49,326 nucleotides of DNA from Promicromonospora kroppenstedtii DSM 19349 (GTDB lineage Bacteria; Actinomycetota; Actinomycetes; Actinomycetales; Cellulomonadaceae), in contig NZ_KI911565.1 in the NCBI RefSeq assembly GCF_000515355.1, positions 53,226-102,551 of the forward strand, read 5' to 3'. Each line of letters begins with the position of its first letter. The stretch's first letter is position 1. The notes under the pieces were generated by a model that did no database searches, was not told the DNA's origin, and saw nothing but the letters and a program-made list of their open reading frames with translations. The translations under genes and the position numbers were made by a program. This document shows, piece by piece, positions 28,811 to 35,339 of this stretch.

Positions 28811-30247
28811 TCAGCCGCGCTGCTGCTGCTTGATCCGGCTGGTGAGCTCGGTGACCTGGTTGTAGGTCGAGCGGCGTTCCGCCATCTGTCCGGCGATCTT
28901 CTTGTTCGCGTGCATGACCGTGGTGTGGTCACGGCCGCCGAACTGCTGGCCGATCTTGGGCAGCGACAGATCGGTGAGCTCGCGGCACAGATACATGGCG
29001 ATCTGCCGGGCGGTGACCAGCACGCGGGAGCGTGACGAGCCGCACAGGTCGTCGATGGTGAGGCCGAAGTACGCGGCAGTCTGCGCGATCACGACGGCGG
29101 GAGTGATCTCCGCCGTGTCGTCGTCGTCGGTGATGAGGTCCTTGAGGACTATCTCCGCCAGCGCCAGGTCGACCTGCTGCCGGTTGAGGTTGGCGAACGC
29201 GGTCACGCGGATCAGCGCGCCCTCCAGCTCACGGATGTTCGTGGAGATCCGCGAGCCGATGTAGGAGAGGACCTCGGCCGGCACGTCGAGGTGTTCGCTC
29301 GCCGCCTTCTTGCGCATGATGGCGATGCGGGTCTCGAGGTCCGGGGGCTGGACGTCGGTGATGAGGCCCCACTCGAAGCGGGAGCGCAGCCGGTCCTCGA
29401 ACCCGTTGAGCTGTTTGGGCGGGACGTCGGACGTGATGACGACCTGCTTGTTGGCGTTGTGCAGCGCGTTGAAGGTGTGGAAGAACTCCTCCATCGTCTG
29501 TTCCTTGCCCTGCAGGAACTGGATGTCGTCGATGAGGAGCACGTCGACGTCGCGGTACCGACGCTGGAACGCGCCCGCCTTGCCCTCGCCGATGCTGTTG
29601 ATGAAGTCGTTGGTGAACTCCTCGGAGTTCACGTACCGCACCCGGATGTGTGGATACAGGTTGTGGACGTAGTGCCCGATGGCGTGCAGCAGGTGGGTCT
29701 TGCCCAGCCCCGAGTCGCCGTAGATGAAGAGCGGGTTGTACGCCTTGGCCGGCGCCTCGGCCACGGCGACCGCGGCAGCGTGCGCGAACCGGTTGGACGA
29801 GCCGATGACGAACGTCTCGAAGATGTACTTCGGGTTCAGCCGGGTGGGCTCGGCGGAGGGCTTGGGCGCGGGCTGCGGCGCTATAGGCATCTGCGCCTGC
29901 TCGGGCTCCGGTGGCTCCTGCTCGAGGGAGAGCGCGGCCGGTCCGGAGATCTGCGACGGGCCGGCGAGCGTGCTGCTGCTCAGCTCGGGGTCCACGGTGA
30001 TGCCGAAGCGGACGTCCCGGCCGAGCACCGAGGACATCGCGGAGACCAGGTCGTCGCGAACGGCCGTCTCCAGGTAGGTACGCGTCTGCTCGTGGGGAAC
30101 GGCGATGAAGACCATGTCGTCCAGCACAGCCATCGGCTTGGCGAGACGGATGAAGGCGAGCTGCCGGGGGCTCATGTCAGGCCGGGCCTCGAGCGCTGTC
30201 AGGGTCTGCGCCCAGACGTCGCCGATGTTCTCGTCCGGGTTGGCCAC
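28811..30247 (-). CDS. dnaA: Chromosomal replication initiator DnaA
   Basis: The AAA+ initiator, 478 residues with the chosen start. Domain I (DVWAQTLTALEARPDMSPRQLAFIRLAKP) interacts with helicase; a Pro/Glu-rich domain II follows. Domain III has Walker A GDSGLGKTHLLHA, Walker B VLLIDDIQFL and the DnaA sensor segments. Domain IV ends with the box-binding helix-turn-helix signature GGRDHTTVMHANKKI. An ATG at 30310 would add 21 residues but lacks a ribosome-binding site; the GTG at 30247 follows GAAGGAAAG, so it is preferred, not proven. DnaA boxes just upstream suggest autoregulation. Confidence 0.97.
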   Translation of the reverse strand: MANPDENIGDVWAQTLTALEARPDMSPRQLAFIRLAKPMAVLDDMVFIAVPHEQTRTYLETAVRDDLVSAMSSVLGRDVRFGITVDPELSSSTLAGPSQISGPAALSLEQEPPEPEQAQMPIAPQPAPKPSAEPTRLNPKYIFETFVIGSSNRFAHAAAVAVAEAPAKAYNPLFIYGDSGLGKTHLLHAIGHYVHNLYPHIRVRYVNSEEFTNDFINSIGEGKAGAFQRRYRDVDVLLIDDIQFLQGKEQTMEEFFHTFNALHNANKQVVITSDVPPKQLNGFEDRLRSRFEWGLITDVQPPDLETRIAIMRKKAASEHLDVPAEVLSYIGSRISTNIRELEGALIRVTAFANLNRQQVDLALAEIVLKDLITDDDDTAEITPAVVIAQTAAYFGLTIDDLCGSSRSRVLVTARQIAMYLCRELTDLSLPKIGQQFGGRDHTTVMHANKKIAGQMAERRSTYNQVTELTSRIKQQQRG

Positions 30248-30331
30248 TGGCTTTCCTTCGTCTCGTGCGTGGGGTGGTGCGCGATGCTGGGGTGTGTTGG
30301 AGTCTGCCATGATGGGGCACCGTCCACACAG

Positions 30332-30340
30332 TTGTCCACA
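30332..30340 (+). promoter_or_regulatory. Consensus DnaA box upstream of dnaA
   Basis: TTGTCCACA, the preferred actinobacterial DnaA box, lies 22 bases upstream of the ATG and 85 bases upstream of the preferred GTG start of dnaA, flanked by two weaker boxes. This spacing suits autoregulation of dnaA. Confidence 0.65.
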
Positions 30341-30464
30341 GGTTGTGGATGGCGGGGATCATGGCTGGGTAAGTGGTACGTAGCCTGCGTTGACGGGGTG
30401 GGGACACGGACGTCCGGGACGCACGGTGTGGCGCGTCCGACACGCATGATCCTGCGGTTCTGGT

Positions 30465-30494
30465 TTGACCCGGGGGCTCCCGTCGGCGTAACGT
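30465..30494 (+). promoter_or_regulatory. Candidate rpmH promoter
   Basis: A -35 element TTGACC (30465-30470) and a -10 element TAACGT (30489-30494, fitting TAnnnT) are separated by 18 bases, in the plus-strand direction about 180 bases upstream of rpmH. This fits a primary sigma factor promoter of actinobacteria; the long leader is not unusual for rpmH. Confidence 0.5.
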
Positions 30495-30678
30495 CAGACA
30501 GCCGTTCCAGGTACTTCTGCGCGCCTATACACGGATCCGAGCCACGTCCTCCGACGTTGGCCAGGACCAGTGGGCCAGGCCCCGGGTCGGCTCGGTCGAT
30601 CGAAGTACTGAGCGGCCACCATTCACTGCATCGTCGAGGACAGACGGTGTGCCTACCCCGACGTTCTTGGAGTACCTC

Positions 30679-30816
30679 GTGAGCAAGCGGACCTTCCAGC
30701 CGAACAACCGCCGTCGTGCGAAGACCCACGGCTTCCGGCTGCGCATGCGCACCCGTGCCGGCCGCGCCATCCTGGCAGCTCGCCGGCGCAAGGGTCGCGC
30801 CGAGCTCTCAGCCTGA
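30679..30816 (+). CDS. rpmH: 50S ribosomal protein L34
   Basis: A 45-residue, extremely basic protein beginning [20 protein letters not shown] and containing [19 protein letters not shown], the full L34 signature. It starts with GTG at 30679. The stop is only 3 bases before the rnpA start, so the two are co-transcribed, as in nearly all bacteria next to oriC. Confidence 0.97.
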   Translation: MSKRTFQPNNRRRAKTHGFRLRMRTRAGRAILAARRRKGRAELSA

Positions 30817-30819
30817 GCC

Positions 30820-31197
30820 ATGTTGCCCGCGGCGCACCGTCTGCGCCGTTCCGTCGACTTCGAGCGGACGGTGCGCCGCGGCACGCGCGCAGGTCGATCG
30901 ACCTTGGTGGTTCACCTTCTCGTTCCGGACGAAAGCGTCTCGGATCCGGGATCGGGAACTCCCCAGGTCGGTTTTGTCGTTTCCAAGGCTGTGGGTAACT
31001 CCGTGCAGCGCAACCTGGTGAAGCGTCGGCTCCGTGCCGCGGCGCTCGGCCAGCTCTCAGTGCTGCCCGACTCCGCTCGGGCCGTCGTGCGCGCTCTTCC
31101 GCCGTCGGCGGGCGCGACCTACGCAGACCTCGATCGTGACCTCGACTCGTGCTTGCGCCGTGCCGTCGCGCGCGCTTCCGGAGGCGGGAAGAGATGA
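30820..31197 (+). CDS. rnpA: Ribonuclease P protein component
   Basis: The 125-residue protein subunit of RNase P, which assists the catalytic RNA in trimming tRNA 5' ends. It begins MLPAAHRLRRSVDFERTVRRG and carries the RNA-binding signature VGNSVQRNLVKRRLR. The ATG lies 3 bases after rpmH. The TGA stop overlaps the ATG of yidD (ATGA), giving coupling within the rpmH-rnpA-yidD operon. Confidence 0.96.
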   Translation: MLPAAHRLRRSVDFERTVRRGTRAGRSTLVVHLLVPDESVSDPGSGTPQVGFVVSKAVGNSVQRNLVKRRLRAAALGQLSVLPDSARAVVRALPPSAGATYADLDRDLDSCLRRAVARASGGGKR

Positions 31198-31502
31198 CCA
31201 CCGTCCCCGCACCCGAGGGTGAGGCACCGGTGCGCGAGCCATCGCTCATCGGCCGGCTCCCGGTGACGCTCCTCGTGGGGATGGTCCGGTTCTACCAGGC
31301 GTTCATCAGCCCGATGAGCCCTCCGAGCTGCAAGTACTACCCGTCCTGCTCGCAGTACACCGTGATCGCGCTCCGTCGCCATGGTGCGCTGCGTGGGCTC
31401 GGTCTCGCGCTGTGGCGCCTGCTGCGGTGCAACCCGTGGAGTCTCGGCGGCGTCGACGACGTGCCGCCGGCGCGCGGCACGCACACTCACGCCGAGGGCT
31501 GA
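31194..31502 (+). CDS. yidD: Membrane protein insertion efficiency factor YidD
   Basis: A 102-residue protein with the family signature YQAFISPMSPPSCKYYPSCS followed by QYTVIALRRHGALRG and CNPWSLGGVDDVP. YidD is thought to aid YidC/Sec insertion at the inner membrane face. The frame opens earlier (31149), but the ATG at 31194 overlaps the rnpA stop and is taken as the start. The N-terminal 20 residues are unconserved. Confidence 0.95.
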   Translation: MTTVPAPEGEAPVREPSLIGRLPVTLLVGMVRFYQAFISPMSPPSCKYYPSCSQYTVIALRRHGALRGLGLALWRLLRCNPWSLGGVDDVPPARGTHTHAEG

Positions 31503-31585
31503 CCTGCCCCGGTCCGTGCCGCCGTACACGACCCCCTCGCACCTCCCGCAGACTTCGCGTCACCAACACTGGAGCTTCTTGACCG

Positions 31586-32776
31586 ATGGACTTCTTCGCC
31601 TTCCTCTACCCCATCGAGTGGGTCGTGGCCTGGATCATGTACGGGTCGCACTGGCTGTTCACGACCCTGGGGATGTCCAGCGGCCCCGGCACCGCGTGGG
31701 TGCTCTCGATTGTTGCCCTCGTGATCGTCATCCGCGTGCTGCTCATCCCGCTGTTCTTCAAGCAGATCAAGGCGTCGCGCGGGATGCAGATGATCCAGCC
31801 CGAGCTGCAGGCCGTGCAGAAGAAGTACAAGGGCAAGACGGACCCGGCGTCCCGCGAGAACATGACCCGCGAGACCATGGAGCTGTACCGCAAGCACGGG
31901 ACCAACCCGTTCGCCTCGTGCATGCCGATCCTGCTGCAGTCGCCGATCTTCTTCGCGCTCTTCCGGGTGCTCAACGGCCTGGAGCCGATCTCGACCGGCG
32001 CGCAGGATCCGATCGGCCCGATCACTCGTGAGGTCGCGAGCGACATCGAGTCGTCGACGCTGTTCGGCGCACAGCTGAGCGACGTCTTCCTGCAGACGGA
32101 CTCGATGACCTCGCGCATCGTGGTGATCGTGCTGATCGTCGCGATGAGCGTCACGACCTTCACCACGCAGCGCCAGCTGACGATGAAGAACATGCCGCCG
32201 TCGGCTCTCGAGGGCCCGATGGCGCAGACGCAGAAGCTGATGCTCTACATGCTGCCGATCGTCTTCGCGATCTCCGGCGTGAACTTCCCGGTCGGTGTGC
32301 TGATCTACTGGACCGTCACCAACCTGTGGTCCATGGGCCAGCAGTACTACACGATCAAGCGGATGCCGACGCCTGGTTCCATCGCCGAGAAGCAGATGAA
32401 GGAGCGGCAGGCAGCGAAGGCCGCACGCAAGGCAGCGCGTAACGGCACGGTCATCGAGGACGAGGTCCCGGTGGTCGAGGAGCCGAAGAGCGGTCAGCGA
32501 GTTCAGCCGAAGCGCAAGAACCGGCAGAAGGGCGCGGCTCGGCCCGAAGCAACGCGACCGGCGATCGCTCAGGCGGCACCGCAGGACGCGGCCGACACGA
32601 CGACCGATGCGCCGGCCGACAAGCAGCAGGTCGCCAAGTCGAAGCAGTCCGGCACGCCGAAGCAGGCCGGCTCGGCCAAGCAGTCCAGCACGCAGCCGGG
32701 ATCGAAGCCCAAGCAGTCCGGTACCGCGCCGGGGGCGACCTCGTCGTCGTCGGGCAAGCGCAAGCAGAAGAAGTAG
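31586..32776 (+). CDS. yidC: Membrane protein insertase YidC
   Basis: A 396-residue Oxa1/YidC/Alb3 insertase of the Gram-positive type, without the large periplasmic domain of E. coli YidC. The first helices include LSIVALVIVIRVLLIPLFFKQ, where the conserved Arg lies in the hydrophilic groove, then a cytoplasmic helical hairpin (MQMIQPELQAVQKKYKGK) and the motif CMPILLQSPIFFALFRVL. About 130 residues of basic, Ala/Lys/Gln-rich C-terminal tail (such as KRKNRQKGAARP) probably contact the ribosome. It is separated from yidD by 83 bases and ends 11 bases before jag. Confidence 0.96.
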   Translation: MDFFAFLYPIEWVVAWIMYGSHWLFTTLGMSSGPGTAWVLSIVALVIVIRVLLIPLFFKQIKASRGMQMIQPELQAVQKKYKGKTDPASRENMTRETMELYRKHGTNPFASCMPILLQSPIFFALFRVLNGLEPISTGAQDPIGPITREVASDIESSTLFGAQLSDVFLQTDSMTSRIVVIVLIVAMSVTTFTTQRQLTMKNMPPSALEGPMAQTQKLMLYMLPIVFAISGVNFPVGVLIYWTVTNLWSMGQQYYTIKRMPTPGSIAEKQMKERQAAKAARKAARNGTVIEDEVPVVEEPKSGQRVQPKRKNRQKGAARPEATRPAIAQAAPQDAADTTTDAPADKQQVAKSKQSGTPKQAGSAKQSSTQPGSKPKQSGTAPGATSSSSGKRKQKK

Positions 32777-32787
32777 GAGGAGACTCG

Positions 32788-33342
32788 ATGAACGCGAGCA
32801 CAGGTACGGCCGCCCCCGATCCCGCGGCCACGGTCGCCGATCCGGAGGACCGCACCAAGCGCCTCGAGGAGGAGGGCGAGATCGCCGCTGACTACCTCGA
32901 GGAGTTCCTCGACATCGCCGACCTCGACGGCGACATCGACCTCGACATCAAGCACGATCGCGCCGCGGTCGAGGTGGTCGCGGACGACCCCTCGTCGCTG
33001 TCCCATCTGATCGGCCGCGAGGGCGAGGTGCTCGACGCGATGCAGGAGCTCACCCGGCTGGCCGTGCAGACGCGGACCGGGGACCGGAGCCGGCTGATGC
33101 TCGACATCGGCGGCTACCGGGCAGCACGCCGGGTGGAGCTCACCCGCATCGCTGAGAAGGCCGTCGAGCAGGTGCAGGCCTCGGGCGAAGAGGTAGAGCT
33201 CGAGCCGCTGAACGCCTTCGAGCGCAAGGTCGTGCACGACGCCGTCGCCGCTGCCGGCCTGGTCAGTGACTCGCGTGGCGTCGAACCGGAGCGGTACGTC
33301 GTGGTTCAGCCGGCCGAGACGTCGGCTGTGGTCACCGACTGA
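32788..33342 (+). CDS. jag: R3H/KH RNA-binding protein Jag (KhpB)
   Basis: A 184-residue protein with an acidic N-terminus, a KH-like domain (DDPSSLSHLIGREGEVLDAM) and a C-terminal R3H domain (PLNAFERKVVHDAVA). It lacks the long Jag-N domain of firmicute proteins, which is usual in actinobacteria. KhpB-type proteins bind RNA and, in firmicutes, influence cell elongation. A strong ribosome-binding site (GGAGGAG) precedes the ATG. Operon position after yidC is nearly universal in Gram-positive bacteria. Confidence 0.95.
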   Translation: MNASTGTAAPDPAATVADPEDRTKRLEEEGEIAADYLEEFLDIADLDGDIDLDIKHDRAAVEVVADDPSSLSHLIGREGEVLDAMQELTRLAVQTRTGDRSRLMLDIGGYRAARRVELTRIAEKAVEQVQASGEEVELEPLNAFERKVVHDAVAAAGLVSDSRGVEPERYVVVQPAETSAVVTD

Positions 33343-33356
33343 GCAGATGGCTTCGG

Positions 33357-33399
33357 CCGAGGGCCGGTGCGCGTCCCCAGGACGTGCACCGGCCCTCGG
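33357..33399 (+). terminator. Hairpin between jag and rsmG
   Basis: A 19-bp stem with one G-T pair (33357-33375 with 33381-33399) and a 5-base loop lies 14 bases after the jag stop. It should end the rpmH-jag transcript, leaving rsmG to its own promoter or to readthrough. Confidence 0.8.
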
Positions 33400-33439
33400 T
33401 GTGTTTGGCTACTTTCGACAGCGAGTGGAGGACAGGGAC

Positions 33440-34123
33440 GTGGAAGGTTCCGACGTGGCAGGGGAGACAGGCACGGCCGATGAGGTGTTCGACGGCGAGA
33501 CGCTTGGTGCGAGTGACACGGTCAAGGCGTACCTCGGTGATGCGTACGACGGCGTGGCTCGCTACGCAGAGCTGCTCCGCGACCAGGGTGAGCTGCGTGG
33601 GCTGATCGGGCCTCGCGAGGTCCCGCGCATCTGGGAGCGGCACATCCTGAACTCCGCCGCCGTGGTCCCGTACCTGCCGACGACCGGGTCGGTCGCGGAC
33701 ATCGGATCTGGGGCTGGTCTGCCGGGCATCGTGATCGCAGTGATGCGGCCCGAGCTCGACGTCATCCTGGTGGAGCCGATGGAGCGGCGGACCACCTGGC
33801 TCGCCGAGGTGGTCGCCGAGCTAGGACTCACCAACGTCCAGGTGAAGCGGGGGCGGGCCGAGGAGTATCACGACGCCTTCGAGGTCGACGCGGTCACGTC
33901 GCGGGCGGTCGCCGCACTGTCGAAGCTGGTCCGGATGAGCATGCCGCTGGTCCGGGTGGGCGGCGAGCTGGTGATCCTCAAGGGGCGCAACGTGGTGCAG
34001 GAGATCGAGCCTGCCCGCAAGGTGCTGCGCAAGTTCTCGGCCGTCGAGCCGGAGATCCTTGAGGGGGTCACGGTCGAGGGCGTCGAGGCGACGACGATCC
34101 TGCGGGTGCGGCGCAGCAAGTAG
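33440..34123 (+). CDS. rsmG: 16S rRNA (guanine527-N7) methyltransferase RsmG
   Basis: An S-adenosylmethionine-dependent methyltransferase of 227 residues (also called GidB) that modifies G527 of 16S rRNA. The SAM-binding motif is VADIGSGAGLPGIVIAV, preceded by the family segment WERHILNSAAV and followed by TSRAVAAL. The frame opens at 33266, but the GTG at 33440 has a clear ribosome-binding site (GGAGGACAGG, 33427-33436) and is taken as the start. Loss of RsmG gives low-level streptomycin resistance in other bacteria. A parS-like site and a hairpin follow the stop. Confidence 0.94.
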   Translation: MEGSDVAGETGTADEVFDGETLGASDTVKAYLGDAYDGVARYAELLRDQGELRGLIGPREVPRIWERHILNSAAVVPYLPTTGSVADIGSGAGLPGIVIAVMRPELDVILVEPMERRTTWLAEVVAELGLTNVQVKRGRAEEYHDAFEVDAVTSRAVAALSKLVRMSMPLVRVGGELVILKGRNVVQEIEPARKVLRKFSAVEPEILEGVTVEGVEATTILRVRRSK

Positions 34124-34126
34124 CGA

Positions 34127-34142
34127 TGTTTCACGTGGAACG
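34127..34142. promoter_or_regulatory. parS: parS-like site 1 (after rsmG)
   Basis: TGTTTCACGTGGAACG matches 14 of 16 bases of the parS consensus TGTTTCACGTGAAACA. It starts 3 bases after the rsmG stop and its last two bases are shared with the following hairpin. Confidence 0.7.
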
Positions 34143-34173
34143 GGAGCGGTCGCCGGTGGGGCGACCGCTCCCG
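34141..34173. terminator. Bidirectional hairpin after rsmG
   Basis: A perfect 14-bp inverted repeat (34141-34154 with 34160-34173) with a 5-base loop lies between convergent rsmG and the secreted protein gene. It overlaps parS-like site 1 by two bases. Confidence 0.8.
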
Positions 34174-34238
34174 TTCTGTGTGGTGGCTGGCACCTGCTGG
34201 TCCTGCGTTGCCGGGTGGAGCGTGGCCTGCCTGAGGCC

Positions 34239-34736
34239 TCAGCAGCCGCCGCAGTTGTAGTACAGGATGTCCCAGTGGTTGCCCTCGTCGGTGTACAGAT
34301 TGCCGGCGCCGGAGCGGTACTGGTAGCCCCAGCCGGAGATGTACCCGACATACGTGAAGGTGCTGGTGATGTAGTTGTCGATGCAGGTGGTCGGCCGGAT
34401 GTCGAGCTTGTAGCCGTTCCAGTGACTGTAGGTGCCGCTCGAGTGGCCCGTCTCGGTGCCACCCGTGATCGTGATGGCACAGCCGCTGGCGGAGCGCAGC
34501 GTCTTGATCCCGTCGATGGTGGTCTGCCGCACCTGTTCGAACGACGTGCAGGTGGCGACGTTGCGATCGCTGCACCCGCCGCTCGACGTCCAGCTGATGC
34601 CGGCAGCGCTCAGCTGACTGGTCGCTTGTGTGTGGGTGAGGAAGGTGGCCGCGCTCGCCGGGGCGGCGAAGCCGAGCACGAGTGCTGCTGTGAACGCGGT
34701 GATGAGGGCAGTGGCTCGGGTGCTGAGTCTGGACAA
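34239..34736 (-). CDS. Small secreted protein, M15-like metallopeptidase candidate
   Basis: A 165-residue exported protein; the signal peptide ends near ASA-A30. The mature part has six cysteines (55, 63, 86, 118, 162, 165), consistent with three disulfides. His105 and Asp112 in SHWNGYKLD have the HxxGxxxD spacing of zinc ligands in M15/Hedgehog-type D,D-peptidases, and His154 (GNHWDI) could be the third ligand. The expected ExxH is not evident, so catalytic activity is uncertain. The TTG at 34736 follows a strong ribosome-binding site (CAGGGAGG) and gives a clean signal peptide; the frame is open to 35021. It interrupts the usual rsmG-parA neighbourhood on the opposite strand. Cell-wall peptide cleavage is an inference. 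Confidence 0.72.
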   Translation of the reverse strand: MSRLSTRATALITAFTAALVLGFAAPASAATFLTHTQATSQLSAAGISWTSSGGCSDRNVATCTSFEQVRQTTIDGIKTLRSASGCAITITGGTETGHSSGTYSHWNGYKLDIRPTTCIDNYITSTFTYVGYISGWGYQYRSGAGNLYTDEGNHWDILYYNCGGC

Positions 34737-35013
34737 GACGCCTCCCTGCGTGGAGTCAGACGTACCTGGCGCATTGAGGATATGTGGAGCGCCGGCTCGG
34801 TGGGGCATACCAGTTCTGCCATAGCGAGTAGTGCGCGGGTGCGGCGGCGGGATCTGATCTGCGGCTACGTGAGCCCGAGATGCGCGTGGCGCGTGGTGTG
34901 ACCAGGGATGGCGGACGGCCCGGGGGCGCCAATCACAGGTCGGGAAGGGAAGGCGGAGAAAGGTAGGCGCAGGAGAGCAGCTGGCGGCGCCTCTCACGCA
35001 TTGGCCGGGGCAT

Positions 35014-35029
35014 CGTTTCACGTGAAACA
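35014..35029. promoter_or_regulatory. parS: parS site 2
   Basis: CGTTTCACGTGAAACA matches 15 of 16 bases of the parS consensus and contains the exact 14-base core GTTTCACGTGAAAC. It is intergenic, about 310 bases upstream of the parA frame. Confidence 0.88.
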
Positions 35030-35192
35030 GCGTGCGATGTCTGGCCTCTCGATCACACCGCTCCGGGTAAGGCCGAGAGGTCAGCGCGAGCGGGAGAGGC
35101 AGGAGTTGAGCGGCCCCTCTCGTAGATCTCTTTGGCTCAGGGGCATTCGGGGCGATGCCGGTTGGCGTGATGTCACGCTGGGGCGGGGGTTG

Positions 35193-35208
35193 CGTTTCAC
35201 GTGAAACA
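35193..35208. promoter_or_regulatory. parS: parS site 3
   Basis: CGTTTCACGTGAAACA, identical to site 2 and a 15/16 match, lies 131 bases upstream of the parA frame. ParB bound here could also affect parA transcription. Confidence 0.88.
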
Positions 35209-35339
35209 GACTGGGTCGGACGGTGCGATCAGGGAGGGCGGCTGCAGTTGGCGACGAATGCTCGTCAGGCGACATCTGATCCCCCGCGCGACGGCGTTTC
35301 GGCACGCTTGAACAAGGGCGCGACCGTAGCGTTACACGG

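Larger units (their letters stand above)
30248..30678. other. dnaA-rpmH divergent intergenic region
   Basis: This stretch carries the upstream signals for dnaA (minus) and rpmH (plus). Three DnaA-box-like sites cluster near dnaA: CCGTCCACA (30320-30328), a full match TTGTCCACA (30332-30340) and the complement of CCATCCACA (30344-30352), suited to DnaA autoregulation. An alternative dnaA ATG is at 30310. A plus-strand promoter candidate for rpmH is listed separately. No other gene is supported. Confidence 0.7.
34737..35339. other. Intergenic region upstream of parA with two parS sites
   Basis: About 600 bases with no supported gene; short open frames here have atypical Arg/Gly-rich products. 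It contains parS sites 2 and 3 (35014 and 35193), 163 bases apart, and should carry the upstream signals of the secreted protein gene (minus) and parA (plus), though no clear -35/-10 pair was identified. Confidence 0.6.

Noticed and set aside
34908-35204. 98-residue open frame upstream of parA
   Set aside because: It has no ribosome-binding site, an Arg/Gly-rich composition and passes through parS sites 2 and 3; no family recognised.
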